Positions 1-7,859 of a stretch of DNA of 9,958 bases are shown here, piece after piece (position 1 is the stretch's first letter; the number at the start of each line of letters is the position of its first letter). Below the pieces are notes generated by a model that saw only the letters and a list, made by a program, of their open reading frames with translations, was not told where the DNA came from and did not search any database. The position numbers and the translations under genes were made by a program. Source of the DNA: Candidatus Pacearchaeota archaeon RBG_13_36_9 (lineage in GTDB: Archaea > Nanobdellota > Nanobdellia > Pacearchaeales > GW2011-AR1); the NCBI GenBank assembly GCA_001786395.1, contig MFWN01000089.1, positions 47,953 through 57,910 on the forward strand. The letters run 5' to 3'.

Positions 1-848
1 AAAACAGTAGCATCAAAACACTAATTACTGAATTTAAATATCCCAAATACGGGCCTGGAATGATGTACGAAAAAATAGCAGAGAATTTCCTAAAAAACAA
101 TGGCTGCCTTTTATTAAACCACAGGGTGGTAAAGATAAACCACCAAAATAATAAAATTAAAAGCATTGTTATTTCAAACAAAAGTAAGCAAAAAACAATA
201 AGCTCTGACAGTTATATCTCAAGCATGCCAATTACTGAGCTAGTGCAGCGCTTATCTCCTCAGCCGCCAAAAGAAATAATCCAAGCATCAAAAAATTTGC
301 ATTATCGCAGTTTTGTAACAGCAAGCTTGGTTTTAAGCTCCTCAGAACCATTCCCAGATACTTGGATATATGTACACTCTCCTGAAGTAAAAATTGGAAG
401 AGTCCAAAATTTTAAAAAATGGAGCCATTTCATGGTTTCTGATCCAGATAAGATAGCATTGGGGGTGGAGTATTTCTGCACCGAGGGAGATGAGCTTTGG
501 TCAATGACTGACAAGGATTTAATTGAGCTGGCGCTGACAGAGCTTGAAAAAATAAAGCTCATAAAAAAATCTGACTATCTTGATGGATTTGTAGTTCGTG
601 CAGAGAAAGCTTACCCTGTTTACGACTCTTCTTACCCTAAAAATATTAAGTTAGTTAAAGAGTATCTGGCGAATTTTAAGAACTTAATATCTATTGGCAG
701 AGGGGGATTGTTTAAATACAACAACATGGACCATTCTATTTTAACCGGCCTTTATGCAGCAGAAAATTTGTTGGGGGCAAGCCATAATCTCGAAGAAGTA
801 AATGCCGACCAGGAGTATCAGGAGGAAAAAACAGAAAATGGTGATTAA
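1..848 (+). CDS. FAD-dependent oxidoreductase (amine oxidase/HemY-like), 3' part only
   Basis: The frame is open from base 3 with no stop, so the gene enters from outside the window. The first ATG visible, at 60, is internal, because the codons before it encode a family-like stretch, FKYPKYGPG. The N-terminal dinucleotide-binding Gly motif is therefore off the window. About 281 residues are present. They include SMPITELV (about 222-245), a central segment containing WIYVHSPEVKIGRVQNF and EYFCTEGDELW, and a C-terminal FAD-contact motif SIGRGGLFKYNNMDHS (690-737) followed by LTGLYAAENLLG. These fit the amine-oxidase-like NAD(P)/FAD-dependent oxidoreductases (COG1232-like), including relatives often found among sugar-polymer genes. 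The last ~20 residues are acidic and look like a tail. The substrate cannot be read from the sequence. UDP-galactopyranose mutase and polyprenyl reductase were considered but their hallmarks are not seen. Its end overlaps the next gene by 11 bases, suggesting one operon. Confidence 0.8.
   Translation, partial: NSSIKTLITEFKYPKYGPGMMYEKIAENFLKNNGCLLLNHRVVKINHQNNKIKSIVISNKSKQKTISSDSYISSMPITELVQRLSPQPPKEIIQASKNLHYRSFVTASLVLSSSEPFPDTWIYVHSPEVKIGRVQNFKKWSHFMVSDPDKIALGVEYFCTEGDELWSMTDKDLIELALTELEKIKLIKKSDYLDGFVVRAEKAYPVYDSSYPKNIKLVKEYLANFKNLISIGRGGLFKYNNMDHSILTGLYAAENLLGASHNLEEVNADQEYQEEKTENGD
821..825 (+). promoter_or_regulatory. Shine-Dalgarno site deciding the GtrA start
   Basis: GGAGG lies 12 bases before the ATG at 838. 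An upstream in-frame ATG at 802 would add MPTRSIRRKKQK, which is only the overlapping reading of the preceding gene's tail and has no purine-rich site before it. The GtrA start is therefore set at 838. The spacing is slightly long. Confidence 0.45.
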
Positions 849-1248
849 TAAACTGACAAAAATTTTTGTCTCCCGTTCATTCATGTTATACTTAGTGTTT
901 GGGGGATTTGCAACGATTATAGACTGGGGAGTGTACTACCTCTCTCTTTATTCTCTGGGCATCCATTATTCTTTGTCAGTAACGCTGTCTTTTATTTTCG
1001 GCTCAATAACCAATTTTTTATTAAACAAGTACCTTAATTTTAATAATCAGTATAAGAAACTGCATAACCAGTTCATACTTTACCTTTTAATTGCAATTGG
1101 AGGGCTAATATTCACAATAGTTTTAATGTGGTTTTTAATAGAAGTCTGCCTCGTTGATAAGTTTTTAGCAAGGGTAATTGCAACAGCAATAACTTTGGTA
1201 TATAACTTCTTAGGGCACAAATACATTACTTTTAATCTTTTAAAATAA
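838..1248 (+). CDS. GtrA-like membrane protein
   Basis: A 136-residue protein beginning MVINKLTK, with four predicted membrane segments. The first is LYLVFGGFATIIDWGVYYL, which carries the GtrA-family pattern of a Gly-rich first helix with a conserved Asp. The second has FIFGSITNFLLNKYLNF, the third ILYLLIAIGGLIFTIVLMWFL, and the last ends YNFLGHKYITFN. Length and the short charged C-terminus match the family (PF04138, usually 120-150 residues). Family members are thought to help move polyprenyl-phosphate-linked monosaccharides across the membrane, or to anchor the enzyme that makes them. It overlaps the oxidoreductase end by 11 bases and sits 40 bases before a dolichyl-phosphate-sugar-synthase-like glycosyltransferase, its usual partner. 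Substrate sugar unknown. Confidence 0.85.
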   Translation: MVINKLTKIFVSRSFMLYLVFGGFATIIDWGVYYLSLYSLGIHYSLSVTLSFIFGSITNFLLNKYLNFNNQYKKLHNQFILYLLIAIGGLIFTIVLMWFLIEVCLVDKFLARVIATAITLVYNFLGHKYITFNLLK

Positions 1249-1288
1249 CTAATCACAAATTAATTTTACAAACAACTAAGAGAAGACC

Positions 1289-2014
1289 ATGAAAAAAGGT
1301 ATAATGACTGTAATTTTGCCGGTTTATAATGAAGAGAAAAACTTAAATGGAAGCCTGTTAAAAGTAATTTCTTTTTCAAAGCAAAATCCAGAATATGAAT
1401 TTTTATTTGTAGATGATGGATCAACTGACAACACCAAACAAATTTTGAAAAATCTGAAAAATAATAAAAAAGTTTTTTATATATCCTATTTTCCTAATGT
1501 TGGAAAGGGATATGCTGTAAAAAAAGGAGTAGAATTTGCAAAAGGTGAGTATGTCGCCTTTACTGATGGAGACCTGGCCTATTCCTTAAATCATTTAAAT
1601 TTATTAAAAAAAGAGCTTTTAAGCTATGAGGTGATAATTGGGTGCAGGGATCTTTTAAAAGAAAACAAAAAAACAGTTTCATTGAGAAGAAAGATAATTG
1701 GCAAGTCTTTTAACTTTTTGATTCGTGGGTTCCTGAAAATGCCTTTTAAAGACACTCAGGCAGGTTTAAAAGGCTTTAGAAATAAGATTGCAAAAGAGCT
1801 TTTCAGGAATCAGAAGATTAATGGCTGGGCTTTTGACGTCGAGTTAATATACAAAGCAATAAAAAAAGGGTACAAAATAACACAGATTCCAGCCAAAGTT
1901 TCAGAAAGCCACATAAAAAAACGAACAAAAGTCAAGCTTCTAAAAGACTCAGCAAAAATGTTTTTTAGTTTAATAAAAATAAAATCTGCAGATTTGCTCG
2001 GGAAATATGGCTAA
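1289..2014 (+). CDS. Family-2 glycosyltransferase, dolichyl-phosphate sugar synthase type (ALG5/DPM-like)
   Basis: A 241-residue GT-A fold enzyme that probably transfers a nucleotide-activated sugar to dolichyl phosphate at the cytoplasmic face. Visible motifs are TVILPVYNEEKNL near the N-terminus, VDDGSTD (residues 41-47, nucleotide binding), NVGKGYAVKKG (70-80), the metal-binding DGD (93-95), DTQAGLKGF (155-163) and GWAFDVELI (179-187). The DTQ-G-K-F and FDVE pair is characteristic of the ALG5-like branch. No C-terminal membrane helices are present, so it is soluble or peripheral; the GtrA protein encoded just before it may supply the membrane part. The start at 1289 is the first in-frame ATG. 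An alternative ATG at 1304, five codons in with AAGGT just before it, cannot be excluded. It overlaps the next gene by 8 bases. Whether glucose, mannose or another sugar is used is not decidable. Confidence 0.87.
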   Translation: MKKGIMTVILPVYNEEKNLNGSLLKVISFSKQNPEYEFLFVDDGSTDNTKQILKNLKNNKKVFYISYFPNVGKGYAVKKGVEFAKGEYVAFTDGDLAYSLNHLNLLKKELLSYEVIIGCRDLLKENKKTVSLRRKIIGKSFNFLIRGFLKMPFKDTQAGLKGFRNKIAKELFRNQKINGWAFDVELIYKAIKKGYKITQIPAKVSESHIKKRTKVKLLKDSAKMFFSLIKIKSADLLGKYG

Positions 2015-2786
2015 TGTAGTTTTATTAAGCTTTGACTTAGAGGAATTTGATCTTCCATTGGAACTCGGGCAAAAATTAGATTTAGAAAAGCAGTTTGATT
2101 TTAGTAGAAAAGGCTTGGAAACTATTCTAAAGATCCTGAAAGAAGAAAGAATTAGTGCAACTTTTTTTGTAACTGGAGATTTTGCTTTAAGATATCCTAA
2201 ACTGATTAAGGAGATATCAAAAAAACATGAGATATCTTCCCATAGCCTTTCTCATTTGAAAAAGAGATATTCTGCAGAAAATGCAAAAAAATCTAAAGAG
2301 ATAATAGAACGCCTTATTGGAAAAAAAATATATGGGTTTAGGATGCCAAGATTATCAAGAGTAGACTCTCGTTCTCTATCCAATATGGGTTTTCGTTACG
2401 ATTCTTCCTATTCTCCAACTTTCCTTCCAGGCAGGTATAATAACCTTTCTGGGAAAAGAGGGCTGTTTAATAGAGGGAAGATCACAATAGTCCCTATATC
2501 AGTTCATAAAACATTTAGGCTTCCATTCTGGATATTTTTTCGGTTATTTGGATTAAACTATATTAAATCTCTAACGAGGTCCTGCATTAAAGACCCAGGG
2601 TTCGTTGTATTATATTTTCATCCTTGGGAGTTCAATGATTTAAAAAACTTCAATTTGCCTGTTTATCTGATGAAGAAACGTTCTGGCGCAGAGATGTGTA
2701 AGACCCTTACGGCATATATTCAATGGTGCAAAAAAAACAAATATGAATTTTCAACCTTTTATGATTTTCTAAAGACTTTTTCTTAA
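2007..2786 (+). CDS. Polysaccharide deacetylase (NodB-fold, carbohydrate esterase 4 type)
   Basis: A 259-residue protein, probably a metal-dependent N- or O-deacetylase acting on a sugar polymer or lipid-linked sugar. The first motif is SFDLEEF (residues 8-14). Its Asp10 matches the catalytic Asp, but the usual TFDDG is replaced by the D-x-E form typical of the PuuE/PgdA-like group. Next come ATFFVTG (51-57) and the metal-binding pair H79/H83 in ISSHSLSH. FRMPRLS (111-117) carries the R-x-P motif, and YFHPWEF (203-209) is the late His motif. No signal peptide or strong membrane anchor is evident, so it is probably cytoplasmic. A hydrophobic patch at about 172-184 could touch the membrane. It begins inside the end of the GT2 gene (8-base overlap), which indicates translational coupling. 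Its 3' end overlaps the convergent flippase gene by 18 bases. The substrate is not shown. Confidence 0.85.
   Translation: MANVVLLSFDLEEFDLPLELGQKLDLEKQFDFSRKGLETILKILKEERISATFFVTGDFALRYPKLIKEISKKHEISSHSLSHLKKRYSAENAKKSKEIIERLIGKKIYGFRMPRLSRVDSRSLSNMGFRYDSSYSPTFLPGRYNNLSGKRGLFNRGKITIVPISVHKTFRLPFWIFFRLFGLNYIKSLTRSCIKDPGFVVLYFHPWEFNDLKNFNLPVYLMKKRSGAEMCKTLTAYIQWCKKNKYEFSTFYDFLKTFS
2730..2737 (-). terminator. Possible U-tract terminator of the minus-strand operon
   Basis: A run of eight A on the plus strand gives U8 in the minus-strand transcript, about 31 bases past the flippase stop and inside the deacetylase coding region. Archaeal RNA polymerase terminates at U-tracts without needing a hairpin, so this is a reasonable stop point where no intergenic space exists. 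A-runs are common in this AT-rich DNA, so the call is weak. Confidence 0.3.
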
Positions 2787-3995
2787 AGAGACAAAGACCA
2801 TGGCAAAAAATAACAGCATATTAGACACTACCAGCGTTATGCTGAATTCTTGCAATGAGGAATTAAAAATGCTTAAAGCTAGAATCTCTAAGGGAACAAA
2901 AAATGCAACTATATAGTTTCTTTTAGGATGATTTGTAGATATATTAAACAGCACAAATATATTTGTTAAGGAAAGCATCATCATAGATATTGCAGGATAT
3001 GCAAGGAGGCTGGAGACAATAAGGTACTGCTCACCATATAAGGTACCTATTATCAATCTTGGGAAAAGAAAATAAATAGTGCAGACTGCGAAAGATATAA
3101 AAAATATTATCACGAACGTCTTTTCTAACAAGGGCATGTAGTCCTTTTTTTTATCATAATTTTCAGATGCTAGCGGGAACATTGCCCTGCTTATTCCCCA
3201 GGTGCCGAGAAAGATTATCTTGCCAAGATAAGAGATTGTCCCATAATATCCCGCTTCTTTTGGGGGGAAAAATATTTTAGCTGCTAGGATATCCATAGCC
3301 ATCAAGACAACTATACAAGTGACTGCGATTAAAGAGGCCAGGGGATAAGAGATTTTTTTGTCGTCTTTAATCTCCTTAGTTTTTAAATACAGTATTTCTT
3401 TTAAGAAAATAAATGAAACAAAAAATGCAATGATTATGCTAAGCACTGCCCCAATAACTGCACCGCTAACTCCAAAACCAAGATATATCAATAGGATTCC
3501 CAGTCCAAGATTAATAGCCCCCTCAACTATATAAGTCAACCCTAAGGATGTGAACCTCTTTGTCCCTTGCAAGGTGCCCCGTGTTACGGGAATTAGGAAT
3601 GTCCCAAATAAATATAACCCTGCCAGGATGAGCAAATTCTGATCTATATGGATGATTTGACCTAGAACTGATGAGACTAAAAGAACACAAATATACCCTA
3701 TGGCTGAAAAAATTAAAGATCTTTTTAAAGAATTTATCATTAACCTTTTGATTTCATAATCTTTTTTTCCTACTTTAAATTTAATTGTCATCCTGCAGAT
3801 AACTGTTTGTATAGACTCCATAGGGAATGTGAATATTAATATAAGGCTCATTATAGCCGCGAATATTCCATAATCCGCAGGACCCAGCTTCCTTGCAGCC
3901 ATAAAATTAAATATAAGATTAAAAAGATTAAAAAGATTATAGGATACGAACAATATTGCCCCGCCAATGAAAAATTTCTTAGTTCCCGATTTCAT
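2769..3995 (-). CDS. Wzx-type polysaccharide/lipid-linked oligosaccharide flippase
   Basis: A 408-residue polytopic membrane protein with about 12 predicted helices, of the MOP/oligosaccharide-flippase superfamily. It would move lipid-linked glycan from the cytoplasmic to the outer face of the membrane. Family marks are the N-terminal helix followed by ARKLGPADYGIFA (residues 33-46), RGTLQGTKRF (139-148) in the middle loop, and MDILAAKIFFPPKEAGYY (234-251) starting the second half, which mirrors the first. The length is near the lower end for the family but all regions appear present. The start ATG shares an ATGA overlap with the stop of the preceding phosphotransferase gene, indicating translational coupling. 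The 3' end overlaps the convergent deacetylase by 18 bases. As last gene of the Alg7-AglB block, it most simply supplies AglB with its substrate. The exact glycan is unknown. Confidence 0.85.
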   Translation of the reverse strand: MKSGTKKFFIGGAILFVSYNLFNLFNLIFNFMAARKLGPADYGIFAAIMSLILIFTFPMESIQTVICRMTIKFKVGKKDYEIKRLMINSLKRSLIFSAIGYICVLLVSSVLGQIIHIDQNLLILAGLYLFGTFLIPVTRGTLQGTKRFTSLGLTYIVEGAINLGLGILLIYLGFGVSGAVIGAVLSIIIAFFVSFIFLKEILYLKTKEIKDDKKISYPLASLIAVTCIVVLMAMDILAAKIFFPPKEAGYYGTISYLGKIIFLGTWGISRAMFPLASENYDKKKDYMPLLEKTFVIIFFISFAVCTIYFLFPRLIIGTLYGEQYLIVSSLLAYPAISMMMLSLTNIFVLFNISTNHPKRNYIVAFFVPLEILALSIFNSSLQEFSITLVVSNMLLFFAMVFVSLRKSL

Positions 3996-5008
3996 ATTAA
4001 ACTTTTCCAGAAAATTATGAATCCAAGTATTATTATTGCTATCTGTATTCCGTGCAGGAAGTAAACCACATCAGTTTCATATACCTTGCCGCTTTTTTTT
4101 ACTTTTTTTAATATAAGAATTGATAAGTGCTCTAGGCCGTATATCTTGCTATAAGGCGGCTCAAGGCTGCCATCTTTTTGAGGCTTTCCAAAAGATTCTT
4201 TGTCTAATTTAACACCTGCCCTTAATTTAAGAACTGTTTCAGCAATATAAGGGATAAAAAAGAAGATTGCAATTCTTTCGCAATTTCCTAAAATTGCAAA
4301 TATTGCTATTAAAGTGCCTATTGGATAAGTCATTACATCTCCTGGAAATACTTGTGCGGGATATTTGTTAAATATAAGAAAAGCAGTCAGGCTTGCAACT
4401 GCGCATAATCCTATTAAAGTGAGCCAGGAGTTTCCAGTTAAAAAAGCGACTATACTTAATGCACCTAAAACTAATATTCCCTGCCCAGCTTCCAGCCCAT
4501 TAAATCCTGCTAAAAAATTAAAAGTTGTTCCTGCCCCAATTATCCCTATTGGGATTATTATTAAAGGGTAGATAATGCCAAGACCAATCTCTCCAAAAAA
4601 AGGAATCCAAACTGTTGAGTTTCCTGCATTAATAACCATCAGCGGAATTGCTGCAATGAAAACTAGAAAAATCCTTATCTTTTTTCCCAGCCCTATTTTC
4701 CACCCCAGGATATCATCAATTAATCCTGTAAAGGAGATTAGTGCAATTGAGCTTATTAACGCCAATATTTCGACAGTTGTTGTATTTGTATTCAAGACAA
4801 AAGTTTTTATTGCAACATAAGATAACACTCCTATAATAAATCCCCCTATCACAATAACTCCTCCGCATTCTGCTACCTCGGGTTTTTCATATTTATTAAT
4901 ATCCCTGCCCTTTAAACCGCCTTTTTTTGCCCTTTTTATCCAAGAAGGCAGTGTTATAAGAGTAAGAAAAAAAGCCAGTATTACAGGAATAATCAGTAAA
5001 GGTTCCAT
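3992..5008 (-). CDS. UDP-GlcNAc:dolichyl-phosphate GlcNAc-1-phosphotransferase, Alg7/AglH-like
   Basis: A 338-residue integral membrane enzyme with about 10 helices, expected to start lipid-linked oligosaccharide synthesis by moving a HexNAc-1-phosphate from UDP-sugar to dolichyl phosphate. Motifs: GLKGRDINK (31-39) with AECGG (46-50); the Mg-binding Asp pair in GLIDDILGWKIG (95-106); NFLAGFNGLEAGQG (164-177); and KYPAQVFPGD (215-224). The N-x-L-A-G-x-N-G-x-E-x-GQ stretch with Glu rather than Asp is the eukaryotic DPAGT1/Alg7 pattern rather than the bacterial MraY or WecA form, and the MraY His motif is absent. YGLEHLSILIL near 290-300 also resembles the Alg7 tail. The start at 5008 follows GGTAAA and lies 9 bases after the aglB stop. 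The sugar could be GlcNAc or another HexNAc. Confidence 0.9.
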   Translation of the reverse strand: MEPLLIIPVILAFFLTLITLPSWIKRAKKGGLKGRDINKYEKPEVAECGGVIVIGGFIIGVLSYVAIKTFVLNTNTTTVEILALISSIALISFTGLIDDILGWKIGLGKKIRIFLVFIAAIPLMVINAGNSTVWIPFFGEIGLGIIYPLIIIPIGIIGAGTTFNFLAGFNGLEAGQGILVLGALSIVAFLTGNSWLTLIGLCAVASLTAFLIFNKYPAQVFPGDVMTYPIGTLIAIFAILGNCERIAIFFFIPYIAETVLKLRAGVKLDKESFGKPQKDGSLEPPYSKIYGLEHLSILILKKVKKSGKVYETDVVYFLHGIQIAIIILGFIIFWKSLI

Positions 5009-5017
5009 TTTACCATT

Positions 5018-7843
5018 TTATAGAGTCCAATTTATATACTTGGTTCTGTCCCTGTCAATATACATTGGGTTGAACTTTTCTTCTCCAGTGTAATTAATCT
5101 CCCAGATTTTTATAGGGCCCTGCACCCCCTGGAAATAGACAAAGTCACTTAATCCCATGCCCTGGGAATTTAAGTTATCTATAATAAGATTAGGTTCAGT
5201 GTGAACAAGTTCAAAATTAGGGAAATTTTTAAGAGGGTCATCTAACAAATATACCTGCCCCAAAAATCCGCGCATTATTCTGGGGGATAGGTAGATAACT
5301 GCTCCCAGGTCGTCTTTTCTTACCTGCTGCCCTACCTGGTCTATTCTCTGAATAATAAATGCAGTTGCATTTATCCCAGATTTGAAGTCTATTAGTTCTC
5401 CTTTAATATACAGGTATCTTAGGGGGATTCTCGTTTGTTGTCCCTGGAAATAAAACACCCCTTCTGGCTGCTTGAATGTGATACTATCATTGTCGGTCTT
5501 TGTTTCAACGACTACGCCTATTATTGCAGCGCTTTGCCCTGGCAAGAAAATCTCGGATTTATTATCTGCATTATACACTATATCTTCGTCCAAGGCTGCC
5601 CCGCCCTGATAAATCCTGATAACCCCCTCTCTTGTTTCCTGCATTTGTTTTTCATTAGTGACCATAGTTGGAATCCAGGAGTACCTGTCGTAATTAATAT
5701 CCGAGCCTATACTTGAAAAAGCAGTGTATTTTCCTATATCGCTGGAGTCTATTAAAAAGTGGGTAGCGTTATGAGAGTATAAAAAATTTAAAGCATCACT
5801 TTGATTAGGAGAAGTTAAGGTAAGCCTTCCGGTCCAGTAATTCCAAAAAGATATGGCGTTTCCCCCATCAGTTACTGTTGCCCTATTCCCTATGGACTGT
5901 ACCCAATAGCCATAATCCCACCAGTGCGCAAAAACCGCATCTTCTGGAGTTTCTTCTCTTACCCACTCCATTGCTTTTTGCCACTGCTGGTTGTAATAAG
6001 AGGGAACAAAACTATATGCCTCGTTCTTTACCTGATTATAATAAGTCCAAAAGATAAATACAGTTAGCACCAAGAATAGGATAGTGAGAAGGCCCATTAT
6101 TATTTTAAAAGTTTCTTCTTTTGTTTTTCTGAATCTTTCAAAAGATTCAACAACTAAAAAACTCAGGAAAATAGGTGCAATAGGCGCCAAGACCATTATA
6201 ACCCTGACTGCGCTTCTTGCACTAAACAAGCACAGCGCAAACAAAGTAAATAAAAACAAGTATCCATAATCAGTATTTTGGAACCCCTTGTTTCCTTCTC
6301 TAAAATACCTTACATGGTAGTAGATAAGCCCCCCAATCAAAGCCAAAGCTGCTCCATAATAGGCAAATTTGCTTATGAAGTTCTCCCCATTAAAGGTGCT
6401 GTTTCCAGAATACCTGCTAAAGACTAAGCCAAAAAAGAATAAAACATACAATCCTGTAAGAATCCATGCATCTTTTTTCCTTATGTTCGCCAGCATCTTC
6501 TTGAATAAGACTATTGAGCCTATGAAAAACAGCCAGAACAGTAATGCAATTCCCCTGATGTGCGGACCAAAACTGTCTTCCCATTCTGTAAAATAAGGCT
6601 GCCTGTTTTCTGCAACAGTAATTTGCCATCTTCCCACTGCAGGAACGAAGAACATTTGGTTAATTGCTTTTAATTTATTGGGTATAAAGTCCATGCCAAA
6701 AATTAAAGAAGACAATATCGCAATTAATATGATGCTAATAATCATGGATAAGATGTTGTGTGGAATCTTTGTTTTTGATACTCTCTTGCTCTCTTTTAGT
6801 CTTGTATTCCATAGAAGAAAATCAATTAGCATTATAAAAAACATTACGAAAGCCATGCCAGTGTCCAGGGAAACAAAAAAATCTGAAATCTTAGCTCTTG
6901 TAAAAATTCCAAAAATGTTAAGGAGGACAGAGCTTAAGAAAGGAACTAAAATCCAAAGCGCGTAGACAAAAAATTCTCTTTTGCCTATTTTGTTGAGTAT
7001 AAATGCAAGAAACGTTGCTATTGCTACTGTAACATATATGTATTGCACCCCTCCCCAAACCATGGCCATAATTTCAGTAGAGACTCCTGCAAGCCCGCCA
7101 ATAATCAAAGAACTCTTGAGGTTCTCAGTTTTCCAGGCTTTGATGAAGAAATAGAACGCTAAAAACATAAAAAAGAACCCTGCTGATTCTTTTTCAGGAA
7201 TTCCTGCGACAGTTCTCGATACAAAAGCAGGAATGACAATCATAACAAAAGTAGAGAGTAGGGCAATAAGGTTGGCATTAGTTCTGCTTTCTTTGTCTTT
7301 CCTTATGAAAATTTCTCTTACAAAAAAGAAAAAAGAAAGAATGGTTAATGCGAACATAACCACTGGAAAAACAACGCCTGCAAAGTCTACACTTACGGCT
7401 GGGTTGATAAAGTGGAATATATAATAAGTCCATGCAATCATATAAGGCAGAAGCATAGTTTCTCTTGCCGTTTCAAAACCTAAAGGAACATTCCTCATCA
7501 TGTCAAACTCTGGCAGCCTGCCTTCTTCCACAATTGCTTTGGCGTACCTTAAGAATAACCAAGGGTCTAGGTCTGGGCCAAGAGTCCAGGTATTTGTTGT
7601 TATATCCCAGAGTCCGGGCTTTCCGCTGAAAGACTTCCATGGGTTGAAGACAAACTCTGCCAGGGAAGGAAAAGCTGAAGAATGGTCCTGCATAGGGAGG
7701 CTTCTTATATAAACCCCCAAAATAATGGCTGCTAGCAGGGCAATAACTACCCAAACGTCTGATTTCTTAAAAAAAGCAACCAGCTTTTCTTTCCTTTTGT
7801 CTATCAGTCCTTCGTTGACTCTTTCTTCTTTAGCTTCTTCCAT
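5018..7843 (-). CDS. aglB: Oligosaccharyltransferase AglB (STT3 family)
   Basis: A 941-residue, single-subunit enzyme that transfers glycan from a dolichyl (di)phosphate carrier to Asn in N-x-S/T sequons on the outer face of the membrane. After a charged cytoplasmic N-terminus, the first helix spans about 31-47. The first external loop holds the metal-binding D-x-D at 91-93 (GPDLDPW). SRTVAGIPEKES (209-220) gives an E-x-E where many homologues have a second acidic D-x-D. The fifth external loop has TVAE (409-412), the expected catalytic-side Glu. Roughly 13 helices end near residue 600. The C-terminal soluble domain carries WWDYG (641-645), which recognises Ser/Thr at +2. DSSDIGK (699-705) is the probable counterpart of the DK/MI motif. 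The last ~230 residues form a further beta-rich extension. The start ATG at 7843 lies 16 bases after the zinc-ribbon gene. No clear Shine-Dalgarno site is visible. Confidence 0.95.
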   Translation of the reverse strand: MEEAKEERVNEGLIDKRKEKLVAFFKKSDVWVVIALLAAIILGVYIRSLPMQDHSSAFPSLAEFVFNPWKSFSGKPGLWDITTNTWTLGPDLDPWLFLRYAKAIVEEGRLPEFDMMRNVPLGFETARETMLLPYMIAWTYYIFHFINPAVSVDFAGVVFPVVMFALTILSFFFFVREIFIRKDKESRTNANLIALLSTFVMIVIPAFVSRTVAGIPEKESAGFFFMFLAFYFFIKAWKTENLKSSLIIGGLAGVSTEIMAMVWGGVQYIYVTVAIATFLAFILNKIGKREFFVYALWILVPFLSSVLLNIFGIFTRAKISDFFVSLDTGMAFVMFFIMLIDFLLWNTRLKESKRVSKTKIPHNILSMIISIILIAILSSLIFGMDFIPNKLKAINQMFFVPAVGRWQITVAENRQPYFTEWEDSFGPHIRGIALLFWLFFIGSIVLFKKMLANIRKKDAWILTGLYVLFFFGLVFSRYSGNSTFNGENFISKFAYYGAALALIGGLIYYHVRYFREGNKGFQNTDYGYLFLFTLFALCLFSARSAVRVIMVLAPIAPIFLSFLVVESFERFRKTKEETFKIIMGLLTILFLVLTVFIFWTYYNQVKNEAYSFVPSYYNQQWQKAMEWVREETPEDAVFAHWWDYGYWVQSIGNRATVTDGGNAISFWNYWTGRLTLTSPNQSDALNFLYSHNATHFLIDSSDIGKYTAFSSIGSDINYDRYSWIPTMVTNEKQMQETREGVIRIYQGGAALDEDIVYNADNKSEIFLPGQSAAIIGVVVETKTDNDSITFKQPEGVFYFQGQQTRIPLRYLYIKGELIDFKSGINATAFIIQRIDQVGQQVRKDDLGAVIYLSPRIMRGFLGQVYLLDDPLKNFPNFELVHTEPNLIIDNLNSQGMGLSDFVYFQGVQGPIKIWEINYTGEEKFNPMYIDRDRTKYINWTL

Positions 7844-7859
7844 ATTTTATTCAAAAGTT

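Noticed and set aside
60..62. ATG at 60 as the start of the oxidoreductase
   Set aside because: The frame is open to the window edge and upstream codons read FKYPKYGPG, a conserved stretch of the family, so the gene begins outside the window.
802..837. Twelve-residue N-terminal extension of the GtrA protein
   Set aside because: It only reads the overlapping tail of the oxidoreductase in another frame. GGAGG supports the ATG at 838 instead.
3900..3945. Short AT-rich repeats (TTAAAAAGATTAAAAAGATT) near the flippase N-terminus
   Set aside because: They fall in codons for LFNLFNL in the first membrane helix and are explained by the coding sequence; no mobile or regulatory repeat is implied.
5435..5716. 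Plus-strand 93-codon frame inside aglB
   Set aside because: Antisense to the conserved C-terminal domain of AglB, with no recognisable motif; a shadow frame.
6678..6965. Plus-strand 95-codon frame inside aglB
   Set aside because: Its Met/Ile/Lys-rich composition is what the reverse reading of membrane helices gives; no independent support.
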